Below, in pieces: positions 46,531 to 54,693 of a DNA stretch of 58,306 bases. This stretch comes from Bacteroidota bacterium. GTDB taxonomy: Bacteria > Bacteroidota > Bacteroidia > NS11-12g > UBA955. Where the stretch lies: positions 1-58,306 of the forward strand of contig CANMBF010000014.1 in NCBI GenBank assembly GCA_947496065.1, given 5' to 3'. The notes under the pieces are model-generated. The model saw nothing but the letters and a program-made list of their open reading frames with translations, searched no databases and was not told the origin of the DNA. How positions within the stretch are numbered: position 1 is the stretch's first letter; each line of letters begins with the position of its first letter. The position numbers and the translations under genes are program-made.

Positions 46531-47994
46531 TTATTCAAATTTTACAAGTATAAGCTCAAATGATTTGAGCGCCATTCTTACTATCAATGGATTATTTTTA
46601 TCATTTAAATACCATATGGTCTCCTTGCCATCGCTTATCTTGAGACAATCGACCAATAAAGGGAGATTTTTTTTATCAAAAATCTCTACTTGTTCATGTC
46701 CTGCATAACCAAATCGGCTGCTTGTAAAACCATCTGTAGCAATATAGGTCACAGAGTCTTTGGCCATTTCCGTAAATTGTTTTTTACTTAGCCATATGGT
46801 CGACTTAGAATTCAATACATCATAACCTTTGTTGTCAAAATAATTTTGTTGTGCGAAAGTAGAATCAAGCGCTGCTTTTGTTAATACGACCTTGCCTGAA
46901 TCCATGACAGCAGGATTAATGCCGCGGTACCATGTGAATCTAATTTCATTGTTATAGTCGAACTGAGTTGGCGCCACAATAAATGTATTGCCTTTAATAT
47001 CGTAGGTTAATTTTGAACCAGCACCCACTGGAATATTCTTCGTTAAATCAGAACAATATTCAGAAATGTCAAACGCAAAATCTTCTGAATTAAAACGAAT
47101 TTCTTTGGCGACATCGCACAATGATTCTGTTTGACCAATGCCCTTCAAATATTTAATTTTTAATTTCTTAATACCAATATCCCCAGGGTAAATACTGGTC
47201 AATGAATCGATGTCGTCTTTCACATCATTCTGCCCCATTTCCATTTTGTAAGTAGCGCGCATATACATACAAGTGTAGCGGTCTTCGCCTTTCAATTGCC
47301 CCATTAAACCGCTAATGGTGTTAATGGCTTCTTGCTTTTGACCGAGCTCATATTGGCAACGGGCATAAGGCAGCTTCAAAATGGTACGCGAAGTGGTATC
47401 TTTCCAATATTTATTAAAGCCAATTTCGAAATAGTGAATGGCTTCATCATAATTGCCACCAACAGCAGCAACCAATCCTAATGATGCATAGCCTTCGCCA
47501 GCTCTGCTCGCCAGTAAAATAGATTTGCGACACAACACCCTTTTTAAGCTATCGCTAAAGAACATATAGGTGAGGTGGTTGACTGCAAACTGAGAATATA
47601 TTTCTGGTTCTTTCGGATTGTATTTGTAAATTAAATCTAAGTTTTTCCAAATTTCTAAAGTGTTATCGGCAAACATGGCCATGTTGGCTCTTAGCATAAA
47701 AGCATCTTTGTTTTTTGGATCGAGTACTAATATTTTTTTGACAGTGGCTTCACATTCTTTGTCTTTGTTACCCTTGTATTGTTCGTAGGCTTGATCAACC
47801 AATTTAATAACCGCAGGGTTTGCTTTTTTTACTACAGGCGCTCCCAGTTTTGGTTTAGCGACAGGTGCAGTGGTTTTAGGCTTAGCTGCCGGTGCTTTTG
47901 GCTTGGGTGCCTGCGAAAATACTAAAGCAGGTAATAACAGAAGGCACAGTAAAGCGTTTTTGAATGGAAAACAAATCGTTTGCGTTAAGTTCAT
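46531..47994 (-). CDS. Exported TPR-repeat protein
   Basis: 487 residues. A signal peptide (to about residue 28, LLLLPALVFSQ) is followed by an Ala/Pro/Lys-rich low-complexity stretch (30-58: KPKAPAAKPKTTAPVAKPK) and then TPR repeats (about 65-280). The C-terminal ~180 residues are beta-rich without a recognised domain. It is probably periplasmic, perhaps outer-membrane associated. The specific role is unknown. Confidence 0.8.
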   Translation of the reverse strand: MNLTQTICFPFKNALLCLLLLPALVFSQAPKPKAPAAKPKTTAPVAKPKLGAPVVKKANPAVIKLVDQAYEQYKGNKDKECEATVKKILVLDPKNKDAFMLRANMAMFADNTLEIWKNLDLIYKYNPKEPEIYSQFAVNHLTYMFFSDSLKRVLCRKSILLASRAGEGYASLGLVAAVGGNYDEAIHYFEIGFNKYWKDTTSRTILKLPYARCQYELGQKQEAINTISGLMGQLKGEDRYTCMYMRATYKMEMGQNDVKDDIDSLTSIYPGDIGIKKLKIKYLKGIGQTESLCDVAKEIRFNSEDFAFDISEYCSDLTKNIPVGAGSKLTYDIKGNTFIVAPTQFDYNNEIRFTWYRGINPAVMDSGKVVLTKAALDSTFAQQNYFDNKGYDVLNSKSTIWLSKKQFTEMAKDSVTYIATDGFTSSRFGYAGHEQVEIFDKKNLPLLVDCLKISDGKETIWYLNDKNNPLIVRMALKSFELILVKFE

Positions 47995-48152
47995 TTTAAA
48001 TTATTGGATTGGATACTTGTTTAGGGTTTTGTACAATATTCTTTATTCAAACCTACAAATTTTTTTTACCAAAAAATAGGAAGTATTCGAAATATTTTAT
48101 GAAATACTATAATTATTCGAGTAAAATTAAAAGCGTTAAAGGCTTGCTGTAA

Positions 48153-49421
48153 TTAGGAAATAATGGTTTGCTCTCTGTCTGGTCCAACAGAAATAATATT
48201 GATAGGCATATCCAAAGCAGTTTCGATATAGGTAATATAGTCGTGGAAGTTCTTCGGCAATTCGCTCTTGGTGCGGCAAATGGTAAGGTCTTCGGTCCAG
48301 CCTTTGAACGATTCATAAATAGGCTCTACCGTTTCGTTGCACAAATCGAAAGGCACTTGCGTGGTAACTTCGCCATTCACTTTATAGCCTGTGCAAACTT
48401 TTACTTCTTCAAAGCCACTCAATACATCGCTCTTCATCATGATTAAATAATTCACACCGCTTAACATGATGGCGTATTTTAAAGCCACTAAATCTATCCA
48501 ACCACAACGTCTTGGGCGACCCGTGGTAGCGCCAAATTCATTGCCTTTTTTTCTTAGGTTTTCGCCCACTTCGTCTTCCAATTCGGTAGGAAAAGGACCA
48601 CTGCCTACACGGGTGCAATAAGCTTTGAAAATGCCATACACTTGACCGATTTTTTGAGGTGCAAAACCCAAGCCATTCGGAGCGCCACCACTAATGGTAT
48701 TGCTAGAAGTAACATAGGGATAGCTACCAAAATCAATATCTAACATACTGCCTTGTGCACCTTCTGCTAATATTTTTTTGCTTGTTACCCAATCATTGAT
48801 TAAGTATTCGGTATCAGCCATTTGAAATGTTTTAAGATACTCGCAAGCTTCAAAAAATTCGGCTTCTAAAACAGCTAAATCAAAATCGGCATAACCTAAA
48901 AATCCAATCAGACTTAAATGTTCTGTTTTGATTTTTTCGTATTTGGTTTTAAAATCTTTGGTGGTGATGTCCCCAATTCTCAAACCATTTCTACCAATCT
49001 TATCGCGGTAGGTAGGACCAATACCTCTAAGGGTTGAGCCAATTTTGCTATCGCCTTTTGAATGTTCGCTAGCGGCATCTAAGAGGCGGTGGGTTGGTAA
49101 AATCAAGTGGGCTTTTTTCGAGAAAATTAAATTCGCTCTCACATCGGCACCGGCCAATTCAACGCGTTCTATCTCTGCTTTAATTCTTACAGGATCTACC
49201 ACAACGCCATTGCCAATTATATTTTTACATGCACTGTGAAAAATACCAGAGGGGATGGTATTCAATACATGGGTTTGACCATTAAATTTCAAGGAGTGGC
49301 CAGCGTTTGGTCCCCCTTGAAAGCGGGCTACAATATCGTATTGCGGGGTCAGAAAATCTGCAATCTTACCTTTCCCTTCGTCGCCCCATTGCAGTCCCAG
49401 CACTATATCTATTTTATTCAT
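48153..49421 (-). CDS. purA: Adenylosuccinate synthetase PurA
   Basis: 422 residues. It makes adenylosuccinate from IMP, aspartate and GTP. The N-terminus IVLGLQWGDEGKGKIADFL holds the GTP P-loop and catalytic Asp; later GPNAGH and the invariant RGIGPTYRDKIGRNGLR follow. The start overlaps the end of the upstream fur-family gene by 8 bases, so the two are co-translated. Confidence 0.96.
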   Translation of the reverse strand: MNKIDIVLGLQWGDEGKGKIADFLTPQYDIVARFQGGPNAGHSLKFNGQTHVLNTIPSGIFHSACKNIIGNGVVVDPVRIKAEIERVELAGADVRANLIFSKKAHLILPTHRLLDAASEHSKGDSKIGSTLRGIGPTYRDKIGRNGLRIGDITTKDFKTKYEKIKTEHLSLIGFLGYADFDLAVLEAEFFEACEYLKTFQMADTEYLINDWVTSKKILAEGAQGSMLDIDFGSYPYVTSSNTISGGAPNGLGFAPQKIGQVYGIFKAYCTRVGSGPFPTELEDEVGENLRKKGNEFGATTGRPRRCGWIDLVALKYAIMLSGVNYLIMMKSDVLSGFEEVKVCTGYKVNGEVTTQVPFDLCNETVEPIYESFKGWTEDLTICRTKSELPKNFHDYITYIETALDMPINIISVGPDREQTIIS

Positions 49422-49914
49422 CTTTATGGATAACTTCTAAATTACAACTTTTACAAATATTATTTTCATCTACCATGGGATTGCCGTATAGGTGTAAAGA
49501 GTGATGCGAAACATTAAATCCAAGCAAGCCACCCATGGTATTGTTAATTTGCTGAATGCGTGGATCGCAAAATTCTAGTACTTTGTTACAGCTTAAACAT
49601 ATGAGGTGGTCGTGTTGACGGAATCCAAAACTTTGCTCATACATGGCAATGTTCTGGCCGAATTGATGGCGCTTTACCAGGTTACAATCCAAGAGTAAAT
49701 CGAGGGTGTTGTAAACGGTAGCGCGACTCACATGATAGTTTCTATTTTTCATTTGGATGAAGAGGGTATCAACATCGAAATGGTTTTTATGGGTATAAAT
49801 TTCATCGAGTATGGCGTAGCGTTCAGGGGTTTTACGTTGCTTTTTCTTTTCAAGATAAGCCGTAAATATTTTCCTGACTTCCATTTTAGTTTCCGATAAT
49901 TTATCCTCTTTCAT
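49414..49914 (-). CDS. Fur-family metal/peroxide-responsive regulator
   Basis: 166 residues from ATG 49914 (the TTG at 49926 would add four). A winged helix with HTH VSRATVYNTLDLLLD, followed by metal-binding residues: HDHLICLSC and a second pair ICKSC near the C-terminus (structural zinc), plus His residues in HHSLHLYG. The sequence cannot separate Fur, PerR and Zur, but a di-haem peroxidase gene lies just upstream in the same direction (about 100-base gap), which is suggestive of PerR-like control. It overlaps purA by 8 bases. Confidence 0.88.
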   Translation of the reverse strand: MKEDKLSETKMEVRKIFTAYLEKKKQRKTPERYAILDEIYTHKNHFDVDTLFIQMKNRNYHVSRATVYNTLDLLLDCNLVKRHQFGQNIAMYEQSFGFRQHDHLICLSCNKVLEFCDPRIQQINNTMGGLLGFNVSHHSLHLYGNPMVDENNICKSCNLEVIHKDE

Positions 49915-50021
49915 TACTTGTGGCAATAAATAAAGGGCAAATTTCGCTAAAAGAAAACGAATATACTAATGCGTTGGAAAGATTGTATTAACAAGTTAAC
50001 AGATTATTTTTTATGTGCAAA

Positions 50022-51212
50022 TTAATGCGCCACAAAAGGATCCGAAAACTTAGGGTTGGTGGTGAGGTTATAATCAGTTAATGTATTCAAGAAACTAATC
50101 AAGGCCATCTTTTCACCTTCGCTCATGTTCAATGGTTTGGCAACCCCATTGGCTTTGAATTTATCATCTAAGCTTGGGTGGTTTTTAATGCCATGGCTAT
50201 AGTGGTTCAAAACATCATTCAAAGTTTTAAAACGACCATCGTGCATGTAAGGGCCAGTTAAAGCAATGTTTCTTAAACTTGGTATTTTGAATTTACCTTC
50301 GCCTCTGCCATTGTCTTTGTAAACAAAGTCGAGACCAATATTGGCAGTACCTCTTGGGTTACTAGGATCGTTGTTATTACCAAATCCACTACCACCATAG
50401 CCGCCACCCACAAAATCGGGGGCCGAAAAGTTGTCACCAGCATGGCATTCAGAACATTTAAAAGATTCGCTAAAAAATAATTTTTTACCTTCTAACTCAA
50501 GTGGAGAAAAATTGCTAGGGGTTTGATCTGCAGGATTGCCCAAAGTAAATGTCATGCCTTCATCGAATTTAGATTGTTTAGAGAACAAGCAATTTACGAA
50601 GTGGGTCATGGCCAAGGCGATTTTATTTTTGGTAATTTGTTTTGAACCAAACGCTTTTTCGAATAATTCAGGATAATATGTTGTAGCTGCTAATTTAGAC
50701 TCTAACATCTGATCGGTCTCCATGCCCATTTCTAAGTGGTTAAATACGGGCATCATGGATAATTCCATAGGCGATTGCGCACGTGAATCCCAGAACATGT
50801 TGTTGTTGTGCACTGCATTTTGAATCGCCATCGAATTGCGTGGTGTCACCCTATCGCTAAAGCCTATACTCGCTGCTACATTATCGGCAAAGCCCAAAGC
50901 TTGCTTGTGGCAAGAGCCGCAAGAAATGGTATTGTTAATGCTGAGTTTGGTATCGTAAAAAAGCACACGGCCTAAAGTTACGCTTTCATTACTTACCATG
51001 GTGTTTGACTCATCGTGAATCAGGTTGGTAATGTCCATGGTGCGTCCACCTTCTTCAACGGCAAGATACTCATATGGAGTAGAAGGGAGGATAGGGGTTT
51101 CGGAGCGAGAAGTAGCAGTGGGTTGCGACTTTTTACAAGCAGAAAAAATCATCACGGCTGTAGCACAGAGGATGAATAATACTTTGACTGATAGGATGGT
51201 TGAATTTTTCAT
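50022..51212 (-). CDS. Di-haem cytochrome c peroxidase, lipoprotein
   Basis: 396 residues. The lipobox is at Cys26 (IFSAC), so it is membrane-anchored in the envelope. Two haem c sites: Cys98-x-x-Cys101-His102 (CGSCH) and Cys253-x-x-Cys256-His257 (CSECH). It is of the CcpA/MauG family; with a typical peroxidase layout it should reduce H2O2 to water using periplasmic electrons. MauG-like oxidation of another protein remains possible. It precedes the fur-family gene. Confidence 0.92.
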   Translation of the reverse strand: MKNSTILSVKVLFILCATAVMIFSACKKSQPTATSRSETPILPSTPYEYLAVEEGGRTMDITNLIHDESNTMVSNESVTLGRVLFYDTKLSINNTISCGSCHKQALGFADNVAASIGFSDRVTPRNSMAIQNAVHNNNMFWDSRAQSPMELSMMPVFNHLEMGMETDQMLESKLAATTYYPELFEKAFGSKQITKNKIALAMTHFVNCLFSKQSKFDEGMTFTLGNPADQTPSNFSPLELEGKKLFFSESFKCSECHAGDNFSAPDFVGGGYGGSGFGNNNDPSNPRGTANIGLDFVYKDNGRGEGKFKIPSLRNIALTGPYMHDGRFKTLNDVLNHYSHGIKNHPSLDDKFKANGVAKPLNMSEGEKMALISFLNTLTDYNLTTNPKFSDPFVAH

Positions 51213-51238
51213 ATTCAGGTTGCTTATTTCAAATATAG

Positions 51239-51823
51239 TTAATTTTTATTGGAAAGATTAAAATGGGCCATAATATTAATGGGCGGGTCAATTTTAAAGA
51301 TAACTTCATCACTTCTTACATCTAAACCAAGGCGAAGACTCGATTCTATGGATAAAGAAAAAGTTGTATTGACGGCATATTCAACGCCATAGTGCCAGCC
51401 AAAGCCAAAGAAATATTCATCTTGAAAAGAGGCCGAGCGAAAGCGTTGAAACCCTGGGGATGAAATATTTATTTGCGCGCCAAAGCCTTGAAAATAGAGC
51501 CATTTATTGGAGATGGATTTTCTTCTGTCAGTTTCTATTGAAAGAAACAAGACTTGTTCGCTATTGCCACCACCGAGCGATAATCCAAAGCCTGCCCGGA
51601 AGCCACGGTTCTGCGGGTTGTACCAACGCGACAGAATGGAGGCATTGGTGGCAGTTATTTTATTTTGATTGAAGGGCACAAATTGCGATAATAACAAGTT
51701 GCTGTTAAAGCCTACATACCGCTTTTTTGTATTGTTGTTGCTGTGCAAACTGTCGTTGAGCGCATACATGGTGTTACCCATTGTTAAACCGATTGTAAGC
51801 AATAAAAAATAAAGTTGGCGCAT
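51239..51823 (-). CDS. Putative outer-membrane beta-barrel protein (first of pair)
   Basis: 194 residues with a signal peptide (MRQLYFLLLTIGLTMGNTMYA). The rest alternates polar and hydrophobic residues, with Gly/Tyr/Trp/Phe-rich strands (GFGLSLGGGNSEQVLFLSIE; FFGFGWHYGVEYAVNTTFS) and ends in a strand, as expected for an 8-stranded barrel. The 2-base spacing from the next gene shows they are one unit. The specific function is unknown. Confidence 0.65.
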   Translation of the reverse strand: MRQLYFLLLTIGLTMGNTMYALNDSLHSNNNTKKRYVGFNSNLLLSQFVPFNQNKITATNASILSRWYNPQNRGFRAGFGLSLGGGNSEQVLFLSIETDRRKSISNKWLYFQGFGAQINISSPGFQRFRSASFQDEYFFGFGWHYGVEYAVNTTFSLSIESSLRLGLDVRSDEVIFKIDPPINIMAHFNLSNKN

Positions 51824-51825
51824 AC

Positions 51826-52512
51826 TTACAAGCGGATTAATAAAAAGATGGAAGATGGAGCAGTAGGACTAATGCTCGTTAAATTTCGGTTTTCGAAATA
51901 GGTGTAGTTTTCACCACCGTCATTAGAAAATTTACGTTGGATATTAATGAAGTTGACATAAAAATTGGCTTCAGTTAATAAGCTAATTCTGGACGAAAAA
52001 TTATAGACAAATCCGCAAAAAGGACCAACGCCCCAACCTTTTTGGGTGTTGTTGAAAATAGTAGAAATATTTAGACTAGAAAAAAAGTTAGTCGTATTGG
52101 TTTCATTGATGTCGTAATAATAGCGGGCGTCTACACCGCCATAGAATTCAAATTTAGGACTCAGTTTTCTGCGCCATTCATAACCCACCAATGGTGCCCA
52201 AGAATTAAGGGTACTTATTTTAGATGTGCCATTTAAATCTTCGGTCGAGCGGTTCACATTAAAATTCACCCCGAGGCGAATGGCATGGGTTTTATTTTTA
52301 TTGCTGAGTTTAAGACCAAATAGAAAAGGGTCTTCGAAAATGGTTTGGTTAATGCCATTGCCTGTAAAGCGACTGATGCTATTGGTAACATTCATGAGCA
52401 CTTCTAAGCGGTTGTAAATAATCGAAGTGCTGTCGGCTTGTGCCTTCGGGATAAAAAAACAAAGCGTTAATAAGAGGATTAAACAAGGTTTGTATTTGGT
52501 GAGTAGGCTCAT
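51826..52512 (-). CDS. Putative outer-membrane beta-barrel protein (second of pair)
   Basis: 228 residues. A signal peptide to about residue 26 (ending KAQA) is followed by beta-strand patterns of an outer-membrane barrel (WAPLVGYEWRRKLSPKFEFYGGVDARYYY; last strand SSIFLLIRL with the terminal hydrophobic residue pattern). It is transcribed first in the pair with the 194-residue barrel, 2 bases apart. Their layouts are similar and they may be a duplication, but I did not align them in full. Confidence 0.65.
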   Translation of the reverse strand: MSLLTKYKPCLILLLTLCFFIPKAQADSTSIIYNRLEVLMNVTNSISRFTGNGINQTIFEDPFLFGLKLSNKNKTHAIRLGVNFNVNRSTEDLNGTSKISTLNSWAPLVGYEWRRKLSPKFEFYGGVDARYYYDINETNTTNFFSSLNISTIFNNTQKGWGVGPFCGFVYNFSSRISLLTEANFYVNFINIQRKFSNDGGENYTYFENRNLTSISPTAPSSIFLLIRL

Positions 52513-52615
52513 CGCGAAAAATTAATAAACTCAAAAATAGTTTTTTTATTGTTGAATAGAAAATTAATTTTTTGTTAAGGGGTGTGCTTGGTTGGAGCTT
52601 TGTATTTTGCCACAA

Positions 52616-52633
52616 TCCCGATAGCTATCGGGA
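52616..52633. repeat. Perfect 18-bp palindrome, REP-like (copy 2)
   Basis: TCCCGATAGCTATCGGGA is fully self-complementary and shares the GATAGCTATC core with the 44254-44271 copy. It lies in a gene-free stretch from 52513 to 52817. Confidence 0.6.
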
Positions 52634-52680
52634 CAGATGAGACCAATGTATAATCCACAGATGATTTAAGTAAGATTGGT

Positions 52681-52711
52681 AAAACATACTGGGTGGTATG
52701 TTTTTTTATTG
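52681..52711 (+). terminator. CATAC/GTATG hairpin with T run
   Basis: AAAACATAC and GTATGTTTT surround TGGGTG, followed by further T's to 52707. It is related to the hairpins at 89-127 and 53238-53259 but has a different loop. No plus-strand gene is immediately upstream, so as a terminator it would act alone or on antisense transcription. Confidence 0.5.
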
Positions 52712-52806
52712 AATGAAATTTGAGGCGTAGGGTGTTAAATTTTTGGTGAGCTTATCTTTGACTAAACGCAAACACTAACAATAACACAGAAATGCACAAA
52801 TTAGTT

Positions 52807-52814
52807 TATGTTTG
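52807..52814 (+). promoter_or_regulatory. -7 box TATGTTTG of the small lipoprotein gene
   Basis: TAnnTTTG at 52807-52814, 3 bases before the ATG at 52818. It includes the TTG at 52812, which is therefore rejected as start. Confidence 0.45.
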
Positions 52815-52817
52815 CTT

Positions 52818-53108
52818 ATGCGAAAAAAGTTGAGGTCCATCTTCAAAGCAACGAATCAAAAAAGCAATCGTTGTGCCTTGGTTTATTTCTGCGTAATATG
52901 TTTTTTAACAGCCTGTCATAATAGTAGTGATAATGGAGATGCTAAAAAGGCAGTATTCGTTAAAGCAAGTATTGATAGCAGAGGGCGGTTTCGCAAAGCA
53001 CATGTCCGTATGCCTGTTAGTACGAAGAAAAATGCCATCAAGAATCAGAACCGCTCGCGATATTATTATCAAACAAAAGGCAAATACAAGCGCAAGAAGA
53101 AAGGGTGA
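52818..53108 (+). CDS. Small lipoprotein with strongly basic tail
   Basis: 96 residues. A long charged N-terminus, then a signal core (ALVYFCVICFLTAC) with the lipobox cysteine at 33. After a short acidic/Ser stretch the last ~55 residues are very rich in Lys/Arg (RGRFRKAHVRM; YYYQTKGKYKRKKKG). I do not recognise a named family; the basic, aromatic tail may bind polysaccharide, nucleic acid or lipid head groups. It sits alone amid repeats, between minus-strand genes. Confidence 0.6.
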   Translation: MRKKLRSIFKATNQKSNRCALVYFCVICFLTACHNSSDNGDAKKAVFVKASIDSRGRFRKAHVRMPVSTKKNAIKNQNRSRYYYQTKGKYKRKKKG

Positions 53109-53191
53109 AAGGAAGGAAGCGAAGCGTGAAGGGGTATCCCAAATCGATGATGCAAATCCAAAACGGAAAGACGTTTGTACGCAAACCACTT

Positions 53192-53214
53192 GTTGAACCC
53201 CGCCACAGGCGGGT
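53192..53214. terminator. GC-rich hairpin after the small lipoprotein gene
   Basis: CCCGCC and GGCGGG around an ACA loop, extended by AAC/GTT with one extra C. It is followed by an A run rather than T's on the plus strand. It stands out against the AT-rich surroundings. Confidence 0.4.
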
Positions 53215-53237
53215 TGAAAAACGTTTGTTATAATTCT

Positions 53238-53259
53238 AAACATACCAATCGGTATGTTT
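53238..53259. repeat. Second copy of the CATACCAATCGGTATG hairpin
   Basis: Identical core and loop to 101-116, about 53 kb away in this window, again with A's before and T's after. Confidence 0.7.
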
Positions 53260-53262
53260 TCT

Positions 53263-53309
53263 ATACACTTTGTCCTACTGAGCTTGTCGAATGTATGGAC
53301 GAAGTGTAT
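53263..53309. repeat. REP-like imperfect palindrome (copy 3)
   Basis: Arms 53263-53275 (ATACACTTTGTCC) and 53297-53309 (GGACGAAGTGTAT) pair with one G-T; between them is CTGAGCTTGTCGAA, the reverse complement of the ACAAGCTCAG piece in copy 1. Confidence 0.6.
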
Positions 53310-53375
53310 CGAAGCCGATATTTAGTATTAAACCTAAAGCCTTCCTTGCAGTGATCTCTAATATGCTAGTGCTTC

Positions 53376-53415
53376 GACTCCCGATAATTATCGAGACAGC
53401 ATGACTAAAAAGGGA
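53376..53415. repeat. REP-like element (copy 4)
   Basis: GCTTCGACTCCCGATAATTATCGAGACAG...: CGATAATTATCG palindrome with a TTCGAC flank. Related words recur at 53476-53490 (GTGTATCGAAGC) and 53536-53550 (GAGCCTGTCGAAG), so 53263-53555 is essentially a repeat cluster without a gene. Confidence 0.5.
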
Positions 53416-53558
53416 ATTTTTTTTAAAGTTAACTTCGATATATTGTTCAAATAGTTATTGGAAGTCGAAAGTGTCAACAAAGTGTATCGAAGCAACAAAG
53501 AATTGCGCCACCCTAAACTCTACTGCAAACTAGTCCCCTGAGCCTGTCGAAGAGCCGC

Positions 53559-54689
53559 CTATAGGTTTCTCAGACCGAGGCTTATCTTCTCCCAACTAAA
53601 ATGCTTTTTAAACTCTGAAGCGTTTTTAGAAAAGGTTTCTTCTTTTTGATTGGTGTAAAAATCTACTAGTGCATCTGCAATTGCTTTTTCGTCTTTCTCT
53701 GTGACATAGCCCACCTCGCCATGTGGAACGGTTTCTGCTAAGCCTCCAACATTGGTAACTAGCATAGGTTTGTTAAAGTGATAAGCTATTTGTGTGACTC
53801 CACTTTGGGTAGCGCTATGATAGGTTTGCACCACCATGTCGCTGGCCGAAAAATAAGCCGATACCATGGGGTTGGGAATAAAATCGTTGTGCTCTACCAC
53901 CCAATCTTCTAGCTTTAATTCTTTGATGAGTTGTTTGTAAGGTGCACTGTCTTCGTAATATTCACCTGCTATTAATAGCTTTACATTCAATTGGCGCAAG
54001 CGTGAATCGGCAAAGGCTTTTAATAATAAATCTAAGCCTTTGTAATGTCTGATAAAACCGAAGAACAATAAATAGTTGTACTGAGGGTCTAAGCCAATTT
54101 GTTTTTTAGCAGCTTGCTTTTCAATACTCGCACCGAAATTATCGTACATCGGATGCGGAATATACTGCGATGGTTTTTGTGGTGCTAGCTTTTTTAAATC
54201 GGCCAATACCGCTTGACTCATGGTGATAAAACCATGCATGGCTTTTACAAAATAATTGGTGCAAATGTTGTCGTAAAAATGTTTTTCATGCGGATAAATA
54301 TTGTCGGCTATAGCCACCACTTTTGTTTTTTTATTGCTGCTAGCAATGCGCGCAATAGTGCCTAAACAAGGGGCCATAAAGGGCATCCAATAACGGAACA
54401 CCATAATATCGGGCACCATTTTTTTATACTTCAGTCCCACGCGAATCCAATTGAATGGATTGATGGAATTCATTGCAGTATCGATGGTGATATGATCTGG
54501 TTCAGGATCGGAACTCAACTGCGTTTTACCTGGAAATAAAATAGAAGGGTACTGTAATTTAAAACTTAAAATAGAGGCTGCATGGCCTTCGTTTTGAAAT
54601 TGTAAACACAAACGTTCGTTATAGGTGCTCAGTCCACCACGCAGGGGCCAAGCTGGACCAACAATCACAATTTTTAATGGAGCCGACAT
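53559..54689 (-). CDS. Glycosyltransferase family 4 protein
   Basis: 376 residues, GT-B fold. The N-terminus IVIVGPAWPLRGGLSTYNER holds the acceptor-side glycine motif; the C-terminal half has LLFFGFIRHYKGLDLLLKAF and the donor-binding SATQSGVTQIAYHFNKPMLV. It moves a sugar from a nucleotide donor to a glycan or lipid; donor and acceptor are unknown. The gap to the upstream GT2 gene is 4 bases, so the two act in one pathway, probably envelope polysaccharide or glycolipid. Confidence 0.9.
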   Translation of the reverse strand: MSAPLKIVIVGPAWPLRGGLSTYNERLCLQFQNEGHAASILSFKLQYPSILFPGKTQLSSDPEPDHITIDTAMNSINPFNWIRVGLKYKKMVPDIMVFRYWMPFMAPCLGTIARIASSNKKTKVVAIADNIYPHEKHFYDNICTNYFVKAMHGFITMSQAVLADLKKLAPQKPSQYIPHPMYDNFGASIEKQAAKKQIGLDPQYNYLLFFGFIRHYKGLDLLLKAFADSRLRQLNVKLLIAGEYYEDSAPYKQLIKELKLEDWVVEHNDFIPNPMVSAYFSASDMVVQTYHSATQSGVTQIAYHFNKPMLVTNVGGLAETVPHGEVGYVTEKDEKAIADALVDFYTNQKEETFSKNASEFKKHFSWEKISLGLRNL

Positions 54690-54693
54690 GCGC

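Noticed and set aside
52870-53108. Assigning the basic lipoprotein to the PBCV-type basic adaptor domain
   Set aside because: Only the general Lys/Arg/Tyr composition is similar; I could not match a defined motif.
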